From NCBI GenBank assembly GCA_046045995.1, contig JBJOKR010000008.1:1-55178 (forward strand): 55,178 bases of DNA, written 5' to 3'. Below are positions 40,433 through 48,731 of this stretch, piece by piece; positions within the stretch are counted from its first letter, which is position 1, and every line of letters begins with the position of its first letter. Source of the stretch: Indioceanicola sp046045995 (GTDB taxonomy: Bacteria; Pseudomonadota; Alphaproteobacteria; Azospirillales; Azospirillaceae). The translations under genes and the position numbers were made by a program. The notes under the pieces are model-generated. The model was not told the origin of the DNA, made no database searches, and saw only the letters and a list, made by a program, of their open reading frames with translations.

Positions 40433-40782
40433 GAGGTCGCCGTGGTCGTGGCCGTGGCCGTCGGGGTGGTGCCCGGGGGCGTGTCGGCGTCGGCCTCGTC
40501 ATCGTCATCCCCTCCCGACAGGGCGACGGCGGCCACGGCAGCGACGGCGGCCGCCGCACCCAGGGCCGGCAACAGCATGCTGCCGGCGGCGGCACCCGCG
40601 GCCCCGGCTCCGGCGGCACCACCGGTCCCGGCACCGGTTCCGGCCGCCTGGCCGGCGGGTGTGGATGCGCCGGTCTGGCCGGTGGTCTGGGCCATGACCG
40701 TGGCAGGGCCAAGCACCAGGGCAATGGCGCTGACGCCGACGGCTAGGCGGGCTGCGAGGGGGGCGGTGGTGGTCTTGCGCAT
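40423..40782 (-). CDS. Small exported Ala/Gly-rich protein, 119 residues
   Basis: It starts MRKTTTAPLAARLAVGVSAI, with a signal peptide ending near VMAQ. A Gly/Ala/Thr-rich segment (TTGQTGASTPAGQAAGTGAG) follows, then a hydrophobic Ala/Val stretch (LLPALGAAAAVAAVAAVAL) that could span a membrane. An acidic SGGDDDDEADAD patch follows, and the tail is of Thr/Ala repeats. No family recognised. The composition and the 13-base repeat at its 3' end suggest a fast-changing surface or periplasmic protein. Confidence 0.6.
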   Translation of the reverse strand: MRKTTTAPLAARLAVGVSAIALVLGPATVMAQTTGQTGASTPAGQAAGTGAGTGGAAGAGAAGAAAGSMLLPALGAAAAVAAVAAVALSGGDDDDEADADTPPGTTPTATATTTATSTR

Positions 40783-40972
40783 GGGAATCCCTTCATCGAC
40801 GTGCCGGGCGGCTCTGCGCGGACATGACTTGTCCGGAGCGCACCCGTGCGGCGACAACGACGATACGGCCCCATGGTTCCCGGCCCGACATCGCATTGGC
40901 GGTGGTCCCAGGCGCGTTGGAAGATCGCCCCATCCGGCCGGATTAACCCCTGCCCTGCAGGAACCGCGACAC

Positions 40973-41965
40973 CTAAACCCCTTCGGCCCGGAAGGGGCGG
41001 GCCATCAGGCTGCCGATCACCTGGTCCAGGTCGGCGCCGTGGTTCAGGATCGCATCCACCCCGGCGCAGAGCGGCATGTCCACGCCCTTGGATGACGCCA
41101 GGTCAACTACCGCGCGGGCGGTATAGACCCCCTCCGCCACGCTGCGCCGCTCCCCCAGCACCTCGGCCAGGGTGCGGCCCTGGCCCAGCGCCACGCCGAG
41201 CGACATGTTGCGCGACTGGAGGGAGGAGCAGGTGAGCGTCAGGTCGCCCAGGCCGGACAGGCCCATCAGCGTCTCCGCCCGGGCGCCCAGGCGCAGGCCC
41301 AGCCGCGCGATCTCCGCCAGGCCGCGGGTGATCAGGGCGGCCCGGGCATTGTCGCCCAGCTTCCGCCCCTCCACGATGCCGCAGGCGATGGCCAGCACGT
41401 TCTTGACCGCCCCGCCGACCTGCGCGCCCACCACATCGTCCGACCAATAGGGGCGGAAGGTGCGCCCGCCCATCGCCTCCACCAGCGCCTGGCCCAGGGC
41501 GGCATCGGCGCAGGCCAGGGTCACCGCCGTCGGCAGACCGCGGGCCACCTCCGCCGCGAAGGTGGGGCCGGACAGCACGGCCAGGGGCGCTCCCGGCAGC
41601 TCCGCCGCCAGGGCATCGGTCATCAGGCAGCCGGTATCCAGCTCGATCCCCTTGGCGCACACGACCAGGGGTACCCCGGCCCGCAGATGGGGCGCCAGGG
41701 CCCGGGCCCCGGCGCGCAGATGCTGGGCCGGCGTGACCAGCAGCAGGGCATCGGCATCGGCCGCCGCCGCCAGATCCCCTGTCGCCCGGATCGCCGGGTC
41801 CAGCGGAATGCCGGGCAGGAACAGGCTGTTTTCCCGGTTGGCCGCGATGCCGGCCACCACCTCCGCCTCCCGGGCCCAGAGCGTCACCTCCCGCCCGGCC
41901 CGCGCCGCCGCCATCGCCAGCGCCGTCCCCCAGGCCCCCGCCCCGATGACCCCGATCCGCTGCAT
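40973..41965 (-). CDS. gpsA: Glycerol-3-phosphate dehydrogenase [NAD(P)+]
   Basis: This 330-residue enzyme reduces dihydroxyacetone phosphate to sn-glycerol-3-phosphate for phospholipid synthesis. Seen: the Rossmann motif IGVIGAGAWGTALAMAAA, LVVCAKGIELDTGCLM, VLSGPTFAAEVARGLPT, the catalytic-lysine region GGAVKNVLAIACGIVEG, and GLSGLGDLTLTCSS. The start MQRIGVIGAG has GGGGGGAA upstream. In many alphaproteobacteria gpsA directly follows tsaD; here a toxin-antitoxin pair on the other strand separates them. Confidence 0.95.
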   Translation of the reverse strand: MQRIGVIGAGAWGTALAMAAARAGREVTLWAREAEVVAGIAANRENSLFLPGIPLDPAIRATGDLAAAADADALLLVTPAQHLRAGARALAPHLRAGVPLVVCAKGIELDTGCLMTDALAAELPGAPLAVLSGPTFAAEVARGLPTAVTLACADAALGQALVEAMGGRTFRPYWSDDVVGAQVGGAVKNVLAIACGIVEGRKLGDNARAALITRGLAEIARLGLRLGARAETLMGLSGLGDLTLTCSSLQSRNMSLGVALGQGRTLAEVLGERRSVAEGVYTARAVVDLASSKGVDMPLCAGVDAILNHGADLDQVIGSLMARPFRAEGV

Positions 41966-42057
41966 GGCTTGGTTCCCCCCTTGATTTGCGGAAGGCTTAG
42001 CGCGGCGGCCCGGGCGGGAGCAAGGCGGACCGCGGGCCGTAACCGCCGGGCACGCCG

Positions 42058-42086
42058 TTGTCTCCATGCCCGAACAGGTTTAGAGT
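42058..42086 (+). promoter_or_regulatory. Promoter predicting a leaderless RHH/ParE transcript
   Basis: TTGTCT (42058-42063), a 17-base spacer and TAGAGT (42081-42086). The expected start, seven bases after the -10 hexamer, coincides with the A of the ATG at 42093. No Shine-Dalgarno sequence lies in the six bases between. Confidence 0.5.
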
Positions 42087-42092
42087 ATCGGC

Positions 42093-42281
42093 ATGACCAA
42101 GCTCAGCCCCATCGAATCGGAATTCGACACCGTCGAAGAGGCGGAAGCCTATGACCGTTGGTTCCGCGCCAAGGTCGAAGCCTCCCTGCGCGACCCCGGG
42201 CCCGGGATACCGCATGATCAGGTCATGGCGGAGATCCGGCAGAAGATTTTGGACTACGAGAAGCGGCTGAGATCGGCGTGA
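42093..42281 (+). CDS. Antitoxin of a RelB/StbD-like type, partner of ParE/RelE toxin
   Basis: This 62-residue protein starts MTKLSPIESEFDTVEEAEAY and continues DRWFRAKVEASLRDP, PGIPHDQVMAEIRQKI. It is a short helical antitoxin type often annotated as RelB/StbD-like or a stability protein. It overlaps the downstream toxin start by four bases (GTGA). Translation is probably leaderless, given the promoter position. It should neutralise the toxin and may repress its own promoter. Confidence 0.85.
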   Translation: MTKLSPIESEFDTVEEAEAYDRWFRAKVEASLRDPGPGIPHDQVMAEIRQKILDYEKRLRSA

Positions 42282-42556
42282 GCCTGCCCATCATCTGGAG
42301 CAAGAGGGCGATGGCGGACCTTGACGAAATCACCGATTTCGTCATGGAACGAAGTGTAACGGCTGCCCTGAAGCTGGCGGAGCGCATCGAGAATTCTGTG
42401 CTTCCCGCCGCCGACCACCCTTATCTTTTTCGCCCGGGACGAATTGCAGGAACCCGAGAGATCGTGGCCCATCCGAATTACATTGTGGTTTACCGGGTGG
42501 AAGCGAATTTCATTCTTGTGGTTTCCGTCATCCACGCCCGCCAGCAATATCCCTGA
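42278..42556 (+). CDS. ParE/RelE-family toxin
   Basis: This 92-residue protein starts with GTG (reads MSLPIIWSKRAMADLDEITD). It has the RelE/ParE fold pattern: a helical N-terminus (AMADLDEITDFVMERS, AALKLAERIENSV), HPYLFRPGRIAGTREIV, and strands NYIVVYRVEANFILVVSVIH, ending ARQQYP. The conserved R (GTREIV) and the final Tyr lie in usual positions. ParE acts on gyrase while RelE cleaves mRNA; which applies cannot be decided. It converges on tsaD with three bases between stops. Confidence 0.9.
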   Translation: MSLPIIWSKRAMADLDEITDFVMERSVTAALKLAERIENSVLPAADHPYLFRPGRIAGTREIVAHPNYIVVYRVEANFILVVSVIHARQQYP

Positions 42557-42559
42557 TCG

Positions 42560-43636
42560 TCACGCCTTCACGCCCGCGAACGGGGCGGCCTTGGCGCCGG
42601 GGTCCAGGGGCCAGCGGGGGCGGGGGGCGAAATCCAGGCTGTCCACCAGACCGGACCGGAACCGCTCCAGCCCGGCCCAGGCGATCATCGCCGCATTGTC
42701 GGTGCAGAGCGCCAGCGGCGGGGCGACGAAGGTGAAGCCCCGGGCCGCGCACAGATCGCCCAGCCGGGCCCGCAGCACCTTGTTCGCGGCCACCCCACCC
42801 GCCACCACCAGGGTCCGCCCCTCGGCATGGGTTTCCCGGAACAGGGCCATGGCGCGGGCCACCCGATCCACCAGGCTGTCGCCCACGGCCGTGTGGAAGG
42901 CGGCGGCCAGATCGGCCACATCCGCCGGCGACGGCTGCCCGCCCAGGGTTTCAACATGCCGCCGCACCGCCGTCTTCAGGCCGGAGAAGCTGAAATCGCA
43001 GCCCGGCCGCCCCTTCATCGGCACCGGCAGGTCGAAGCGGCCGGGATCCGTTGCCCGGGACGCCGCCTGTTCCAGGCGCGGGCCGCCGGGATAGCCCAGG
43101 CCCAGCAGCTTCGCCGATTTGTCGAAGGCCTCCCCCACCGCGTCGTCGATGGTGGTGCCCAGGCGGCGGTAGCGCCCCACCCCTTCCACGGCCAGCAACT
43201 GGCAATGCCCGCCGCTGACCAGCAGCAGCAGATAGGGGAACGCAACGCCATCGGTCAGCCGGGCGGTGAGCGCGTGGCCTTCCAGGTGGTTCACGGCGAT
43301 GAAGGGCTTGCCCGTCACGGCGGCCATGGCCTTGGCCGTCATCACCCCCACCATCACCCCGCCGATCAGGCCGGGGCCCGCCGTGGCGGCGATGGCGTCG
43401 ATCCCGTCCAGGCTGGTGCCGGACTCGGCCAGGGCCCGGCGGACCAGGCCATCCAGATGCTGAAGATGGGCGCGGGCCGCGATTTCCGGAACCACGCCGC
43501 CATAGGGGGCGTGATCGTCAAGCTGGCTCAGCACGATGTTCGACAGCACCTGCCCGCGGGCGGCGCCGTCCGGGCATGCGGCCACCACGGCCGCCGCCGT
43601 TTCATCGCAGCTTGTCTCGATCCCCAGAACCTTCAT
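42560..43636 (-). CDS. tsaD: tRNA N6-adenosine threonylcarbamoyltransferase
   Basis: This 358-residue Kae1/TsaD enzyme transfers the threonylcarbamoyl group to A37 of ANN-decoding tRNAs. Seen: LGIETSCDETAAAVV, PEIAARAHLQHLDGLVRRAL, the metal motif NHLEGHALTAR (H117, H121), LLLVSGGHCQLL, DDAVGEAFDKSAKLLGLGYP, and VVAGGVAANKVLR, CTDNAAMIAWAG. Divergent from hemC, a known alphaproteobacterial arrangement. Partner genes tsaB/tsaE/tsaC are not in the window. Confidence 0.96.
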   Translation of the reverse strand: MKVLGIETSCDETAAAVVAACPDGAARGQVLSNIVLSQLDDHAPYGGVVPEIAARAHLQHLDGLVRRALAESGTSLDGIDAIAATAGPGLIGGVMVGVMTAKAMAAVTGKPFIAVNHLEGHALTARLTDGVAFPYLLLLVSGGHCQLLAVEGVGRYRRLGTTIDDAVGEAFDKSAKLLGLGYPGGPRLEQAASRATDPGRFDLPVPMKGRPGCDFSFSGLKTAVRRHVETLGGQPSPADVADLAAAFHTAVGDSLVDRVARAMALFRETHAEGRTLVVAGGVAANKVLRARLGDLCAARGFTFVAPPLALCTDNAAMIAWAGLERFRSGLVDSLDFAPRPRWPLDPGAKAAPFAGVKA

Positions 43637-43773
43637 GGCCCCGACACTTCTGTGGCCCCGAAACTTTTAAGGAATTGCACTTTCCTGGTGGCGCGGAAGC
43701 TAGTGATCCGGCAGCCTGACGGCAAGCGGCGGCCGCAGGAGGGCTGCCATACGGGGAGCATCCGGGTCCAGGC

Positions 43774-44739
43774 ATGACGAACGTTCTTCTTCGCATCGGT
43801 ACACGCGGCAGCCCGCTGGCCTTGGCCCAGGCCCATGAGACACGGGCCCGGCTGGCCCGGGCCTGGCCGGAATTGGCCCCGGCGGAGGCGGTGGAGATCG
43901 TGGTGATCCACACCACCGGCGACCGCATCCAGGACCGCACCCTGCAGGAGGCGGGGGGCAAGGGCCTTTTCACCAAGGAGATCGAGGACGCGCTGTTGGA
44001 TCGGCGCATCGATCTGGCCGTGCATTCCATGAAGGATGTACCGACCTGGCTGCCGGACGGGCTGCAAATGACAGCCATGCTCCCGCGGGAGGATGTGCGT
44101 GACGCCTGGTTCAGCCTGAAGGCCGACACCATGGACGATCTGCCCCCCGGTGCCGTGGTCGGCACGGCCAGCCTGCGCCGCCAGGCCCAGATCCTGGCCC
44201 GCCGCCCGGACCTGACCGTCGTGCCGATCCGCGGCAATGTGCAGACCCGCCTGCGCAAGCTGGCGGAGGGGGTGGTGGACGCCACCCTTCTGGCCGTGGC
44301 GGGCATGAAGCGGCTGGACACCGCCGACCGCATCACCAGCATCATCGAGCCGGAAGTGATGCTGCCCGCCGTGGCCCAAGGTGCCATCGGCATCGAGTCG
44401 CGGGCGGATGACGGGCGCACCAATGCCTGGCTGGCCGCCCTGAACTGTGCGGAGACCTTTACCCGCGTGGCGGCGGAGCGGGCGGTGCTGTCCACCCTTG
44501 ACGGGTCGTGCCGCACCCCCATCGCCGCCCTGGCGACCCTGGCGGGCGGGCACCTGACGCTGGAGGCGCTGGTGATCCGGGGCGACGGCACCGAATTCTA
44601 CCGCACCCGGCGGGAGGGGTCGGCCGCCGATGCGGTCGCCCTGGGCGATGATGCGGGGCGGGAGCTGAAATCCCGCCTGCCGCCCGATTTCTTCGGCCCG
44701 CCGGGCAGCCCCGGCTTCCGCCCGCCGGTGCAGGACTGA
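43774..44739 (+). CDS. hemC: Porphobilinogen deaminase (hydroxymethylbilane synthase)
   Basis: This 321-residue enzyme joins four porphobilinogens to hydroxymethylbilane. Seen: RIGTRGSPLALAQAHE, VVIHTTGDRIQDRTL, the conserved GGKGLFTKEIEDALL, AVHSMKDVPT, GTASLRRQAQI, VPIRGNVQTRL, and the dipyrromethane cofactor cysteine C246 in LDGSCRTPIAA. hemD follows after seven bases. Confidence 0.96.
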   Translation: MTNVLLRIGTRGSPLALAQAHETRARLARAWPELAPAEAVEIVVIHTTGDRIQDRTLQEAGGKGLFTKEIEDALLDRRIDLAVHSMKDVPTWLPDGLQMTAMLPREDVRDAWFSLKADTMDDLPPGAVVGTASLRRQAQILARRPDLTVVPIRGNVQTRLRKLAEGVVDATLLAVAGMKRLDTADRITSIIEPEVMLPAVAQGAIGIESRADDGRTNAWLAALNCAETFTRVAAERAVLSTLDGSCRTPIAALATLAGGHLTLEALVIRGDGTEFYRTRREGSAADAVALGDDAGRELKSRLPPDFFGPPGSPGFRPPVQD

Positions 44740-44746
44740 TCCCGCC

Positions 44747-45466
44747 ATGGCCGGCGTGCTGGTCACCCGGCCCGCCCCGGAGGGGGAGATCCTGGCCCGG
44801 CACCTGCGCGCCGCCGGCCACCGGGCCTGGACCGATCCGCTGCTGACCATCCGGTTCCTGGATGACGGGATGCCATTGGACCTGACCGGGGTCCAGGCCC
44901 TGGTCTTCACCAGCGCCAACGGCGTACGGGCGGCGGCGGGGCGTACGGGTGTACGTGCCCTGCCCGTCTGGACCGTGGGGGCGAAGACCGCCGCCGCGGC
45001 ACAGGAAGCGGGCTTCACGGATGTGCGCCAAGCCGGGGGCGACGGTGCCGCCCTGGCCTCCCTGCTGGCCGGGGCGGTCGACCCCGGGCGGGGCAGGCTT
45101 CTGCATATCGGCGGGGCGGAACTGGCGGTGGACATAGCCGCCGCCCTGGCGCCCCGCGGCATCACCGTGGACCGGGTGGTGGGGTATGAGGCGGTGGCCG
45201 CCGAGCAGATGGCGCAGGGGACACTGGTTGCGCTGGATCAGGGCGGTATCGACCACATCCTGTTGTTCTCTCCCCGCACGGCGCGTACGGTCGTGGGGTT
45301 GCTTCACCGGCACGGCCGGGCGGGGCATTTGTCCAGCCTGACCGGCTGCTGCCTGAGTCCCGCCGTGGCGGCGGCGGCGGGGCCCGGCTGGGCCGCCCTG
45401 CCCGTCGCCGACCGGCGGGAGGAAGCAGCGGTGCTGGACCTGCTGCCGACCGTACTTCCGCCCTGA
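44747..45466 (+). CDS. hemD: Uroporphyrinogen-III synthase
   Basis: This 239-residue enzyme closes hydroxymethylbilane to uroporphyrinogen III. HemD is poorly conserved. Seen: VLVTRPAPEGEILARHLRAA, LVFTSANGVRAAAG, VWTVGAKTAAAAQEAGF, LLHIGGAELAVDIA, RVVGYEAV, and ILLFSPRTARTVVGLL, with CLSPAVAAAAGPGW near the end. Position after hemC makes the assignment firm. Confidence 0.92.
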   Translation: MAGVLVTRPAPEGEILARHLRAAGHRAWTDPLLTIRFLDDGMPLDLTGVQALVFTSANGVRAAAGRTGVRALPVWTVGAKTAAAAQEAGFTDVRQAGGDGAALASLLAGAVDPGRGRLLHIGGAELAVDIAAALAPRGITVDRVVGYEAVAAEQMAQGTLVALDQGGIDHILLFSPRTARTVVGLLHRHGRAGHLSSLTGCCLSPAVAAAAGPGWAALPVADRREEAAVLDLLPTVLPP

Positions 45467-45558
45467 CACAGGGCCGGGGGATGGGCCGGGGGACAGGCCG
45501 GGGCTGACAGGTACACCCCCGCCCGCGACCGGCGGGGGCGCCAGGGAGGGAGTACACC

Positions 45559-47361
45559 ATGGCCGATCCGATGGACCACCCGCCGCCGGGCCCCAACCCG
45601 AACGGGAACGCCCCGGAAATCACCGCGCCCGCGACGGAGGAGGTGGTGGAGCGGTTCGGCGGCATCCGTCCCATGGCGGGCAAGCTGGGCATCCCGGTCA
45701 CCACCGTGCAGGGCTGGAAGAAGCGGGGCCATATCCCGGCCAGCCGCCGGGCGGATATCCTGGCCGCCGCCGCCGCCCATGCCGTCCCCCTGACAGATGC
45801 CGAGTTGGACCGCGCCATCAGCCCCCAGGCGGAGGAGACGGAACCCCGCATCATCGAGGGGGAGGTGATCGAGTTGCCCCCGCCCCCGGCCGACTCCAGC
45901 CTTGAGGCGCCGCCGGTGGCGGGGACCGCGGCAGCGGAAGCGCCGCCCACCCCGCCCCCGGCCGAAGCCGTGACTGCAGCCGACTCGAAGCCCGCCGCAC
46001 CCAACCCTTCCAACGACCGTCCCGCCCAGTCCCGCCTGGTCGATCCCCCTCCGGCCCCGGCCCCGCGAGCCCCGCCGCCTGCGCCGACCAGCCGCATCGG
46101 TGCCGCAGCCTTCGTCGTGGCGCTGGTGGCCCTGGGCATGGCCCTGTTCGGGTTGATGCGCCATGGCGACCTGCCCGGCCTGACCCCGGCCGCCCCGGCC
46201 ACCGATCCCGCCCAGGCAGCAGCCCTTGACCAGATCCGGGCGGAAATCGCGGGGCTGGCCCAGCGGCTTGACGGGGCGGAGGGGGCGGTCACCCGCCTGA
46301 CCGAGTCCGTCCCGCCGCACCTGTCCGCCATGCCCGACCGGGTGGCGGAGCTGTGGGAGGAGATCGAGGGATTGCGGGAGGCCATCGCCGCCCGCCCCAC
46401 CGGCGACGGGGCCACCGCCCCGACCCAGGCCACCACCCTGCCCGGCGCCGATCCGGCCAGCCTGCGCGCCGATCTGGACGCCCTGGCCGCCCAGGTCCGC
46501 ACCCTGGCGGAGGCGACGGCCACCGCCCGGCCCGCCGATACCGACGCCGCCCCGTCCCCCTCCCCTTCCGTGGATCTGGCCCCCGTGGCGGCGGCCCTGG
46601 ACGGTCTGGCGGCCCGGGTTTCCACCCTGGAGCAGGCCCCGGCCGCCACGGGGGCCGACCCGGCGCGGCTGGCGCTGCTGGAGGGGCGGATCGACGATCT
46701 GGGCGCCCGGCTGGCGGCCCTGACCACCATGGTGAACACCCTGGCCGCCGACCCGCCGCCCCCTACCCCGGCCGGCGGTGCCGCGGGGGAGGCGCTGGTG
46801 ATCGCGGCGACCCAGTTGCAGGCGGCCCTGGTCGCGGGCCGTCCTTATGGGGCGGAGCTGGCGGCAGTGCGCGCCCTGGCCGCCGACCTGCCCGGCCTGG
46901 CCGGTGCGGTCGCCGCCCCGCTGGACGCCCTGGCCCCGGCGGCGGACAGCGGGTTGGCCCCCCTGGTCGCCCTGCGCAGCCGGTTCGACACCCTGGCCCC
47001 GGAGATCATCCGGGCGGAGCGGACCCGCGCCGATGCGGGCTGGGTGGATCAGACGCTGGGCCGTGTCGCCTCCCTGGTCACGGTCCGCCGCGCAGGCGGG
47101 GAGGTGGCGGGCGACGGGGTGGAGGCGGTGGTGGCCCGTGCCGATCAGGCGGTGCGGGAGGGCAATCTGGACCGGGCCGTGGCGGAACTGGCGACCCTGA
47201 CCGGCCCGGCGGCACAGATCGCCGCCCCCTGGCTGGCCGACGCCCGGGCGCGGGTGGCGGCGGAGGCAGCGGCATCCGCCCTGACCGACCTGACCATCGC
47301 CCGGCTGGCGGGCAATGGTCCGGGCCACGGGGCAAGTCAGGGCGGGGGGACCAGCCCATGA
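45559..47361 (+). CDS. Mitofilin/Mic60-like inner-membrane protein with N-terminal HTH (COG4223)
   Basis: This 600-residue protein lies between hemD and hemY, the position of alphaproteobacterial Mic60 homologues. Residues 28-76 (VVERFGGIRPMAGKLGIPVT to AHAVPL) form a carph-isopro-like helix-turn-helix. An acidic Pro/Ala linker, one membrane helix near 180-200 (IGAAAFVVALVALGMALFGL), a long coiled-coil rich in Ala/Leu, and a C-terminal helical domain resembling the mitofilin end (DGVEAVVARADQAVREGNLD, AELATL) follow. It is probably anchored with the coiled-coil in the periplasm. The ribosome site GGAGGGAG precedes the ATG. hemY overlaps its stop. Confidence 0.85.
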   Translation: MADPMDHPPPGPNPNGNAPEITAPATEEVVERFGGIRPMAGKLGIPVTTVQGWKKRGHIPASRRADILAAAAAHAVPLTDAELDRAISPQAEETEPRIIEGEVIELPPPPADSSLEAPPVAGTAAAEAPPTPPPAEAVTAADSKPAAPNPSNDRPAQSRLVDPPPAPAPRAPPPAPTSRIGAAAFVVALVALGMALFGLMRHGDLPGLTPAAPATDPAQAAALDQIRAEIAGLAQRLDGAEGAVTRLTESVPPHLSAMPDRVAELWEEIEGLREAIAARPTGDGATAPTQATTLPGADPASLRADLDALAAQVRTLAEATATARPADTDAAPSPSPSVDLAPVAAALDGLAARVSTLEQAPAATGADPARLALLEGRIDDLGARLAALTTMVNTLAADPPPPTPAGGAAGEALVIAATQLQAALVAGRPYGAELAAVRALAADLPGLAGAVAAPLDALAPAADSGLAPLVALRSRFDTLAPEIIRAERTRADAGWVDQTLGRVASLVTVRRAGGEVAGDGVEAVVARADQAVREGNLDRAVAELATLTGPAAQIAAPWLADARARVAAEAAASALTDLTIARLAGNGPGHGASQGGGTSP

Positions 47362-48689
47362 TGCGTCGGTCCCTTGTCCTGTTCCTGAAGCTGTCGCTGC
47401 TGGTGCTGGCGGCGGTGTGGATCGCCGAGCGGCCGGGCCGGGTGGAGGTGGAATGGCAGGGCTACCTGATCGAGACGACGACCGGGGTCCTGGCCCTGGC
47501 GGCGTTGGTCCTGGTCGTCCTTTCCGCCCTGGCCTATCGTGGCTGGCGGGCCCTGCTGACCAGCCCCCGCGCCTTTGGCCGCTACCGCCTGCAATCCAAG
47601 CGGGAGCGGGGCTACCGCGCCCTGACCCAGGGCATGGTGGCCGTGGCCGCCGGCGATGCGGAGGCGGCGGAGCGGTTCGCCCGCAAGGCCGATGTGCTGC
47701 TGAACGAACCGCCGCTGACCCTGCTGCTGTCGGCCCAGGCCGCCCAGCTGAACGGGGATGATCAGGCGGCGCGCAAGTATTTCCAGGCCATGCTGGACCG
47801 GCCGGAGACGGCGTTCCTGGGCCTGCGCGGTCTGCTGACCCAGGCCCTGCGCACCGGCAACCGGAAGGAGGCGCTGTCCCTGGCCCGCCGGGCCCAGGCG
47901 CTGCAACCGAAAAGCCAATGGCCGGCCCAGGCCCTGGTGGAGTTGGAGGCGCAGAGCGGCAATTGGAAGGAGGCGGAGATCGCCCTGGACAAGGCCACCC
48001 GCATCAAGGCCCTGGCCCCCGACCGGGCCAAGCGCGACCGCACCGCCGTGCTGGTGGAGGAAAGCCGCCAAAGCTTGGCCGCAGGCCAGGTGGAACAGGC
48101 CCTGACCTTCGGCCAGAAGGCGCACGACCTGTGCCCCGGCAGCGTGCCCGCCGCGGTGCAGCTGGCCCGGGTGCTGCTGGCGGCGGGCAAGGGGAAGAAG
48201 GCGGCCCAGGTGGTGGAAACCGCTTGGCGCCTGGGTCCCCACCCGGATCTGGCCGCGATCTGGGGCGATACCGCCGGGAGCGACGATCCCCTGGCCCGGG
48301 TGAAGCATTACCAGGCCCTGCTGGCCCTGGACCCTTCCGCGGCGGAGGGGCATGTGGCCGTCGCCACGGCCAGCCTGCGGGCGACGCTGTGGGGCCAGGC
48401 GCGCAGCCACCTTCTGAAGGCGCGGGACATCGCCCCCACCGCCCGGATCTGGCGCCTTCTGGCGGAGGTGGAGCGGGCGGAGCATGGGGACGGCCCTGCC
48501 GTGCGGGAGATGGAGGCGAAACAGGCGGGGGCGGAGCCGGATGGTGCCTGGACCTGCACCGCCTGCGGCACGCCCGCCCCGGAATGGACCGCCGTCTGCG
48601 GCCGCTGCGGCGGCTTCGACACCCTGGACTGGCAGCAGCACGGCAGTGCCAAGGCCCCCGTTGCCGCCCTGAAACCGCCGGCACCCTGA
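47358..48689 (+). CDS. hemY: HemY-like TPR inner-membrane protein with C-terminal zinc ribbon
   Basis: This 443-residue protein has two N-terminal membrane helices (LVLFLKLSLLVLAAVWIAE, TTGVLALAALVLVVLSALAY) with the HemY block RVEVEWQGYLIETT between. TPR-like helices follow (YRALTQGMVAVAAGDAEAAE onward). Near residues 400-417 is a CxxC...CxxC zinc ribbon (WTCTACGTPAPEW, VCGRCGG). Alphaproteobacterial HemY has no proven enzyme activity; it is a heme-locus protein and is not protoporphyrinogen oxidase. The stop of the previous gene overlaps its ATG (ATGA). The next gene starts 42 bases later. Confidence 0.9.
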   Translation: MMRRSLVLFLKLSLLVLAAVWIAERPGRVEVEWQGYLIETTTGVLALAALVLVVLSALAYRGWRALLTSPRAFGRYRLQSKRERGYRALTQGMVAVAAGDAEAAERFARKADVLLNEPPLTLLLSAQAAQLNGDDQAARKYFQAMLDRPETAFLGLRGLLTQALRTGNRKEALSLARRAQALQPKSQWPAQALVELEAQSGNWKEAEIALDKATRIKALAPDRAKRDRTAVLVEESRQSLAAGQVEQALTFGQKAHDLCPGSVPAAVQLARVLLAAGKGKKAAQVVETAWRLGPHPDLAAIWGDTAGSDDPLARVKHYQALLALDPSAAEGHVAVATASLRATLWGQARSHLLKARDIAPTARIWRLLAEVERAEHGDGPAVREMEAKQAGAEPDGAWTCTACGTPAPEWTAVCGRCGGFDTLDWQQHGSAKAPVAALKPPAP

Positions 48690-48731
48690 CCTGCCCCCCC
48701 TAACAGCCCCATCCCCCGACCCGGTCCCCCC

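Noticed and set aside
46353..48689. An open frame extending hemY upstream by 335 codons
   Set aside because: The upstream part is Gly/Arg/Pro-rich shadow of the mitofilin-like gene. The ATG at 47358 overlaps the previous stop and begins the HemY membrane helices.
48690..48731. Cobalamin riboswitch before the CobD/CbiB-family gene
   Set aside because: The gap is only 42 bases and has no B12-box sequence.
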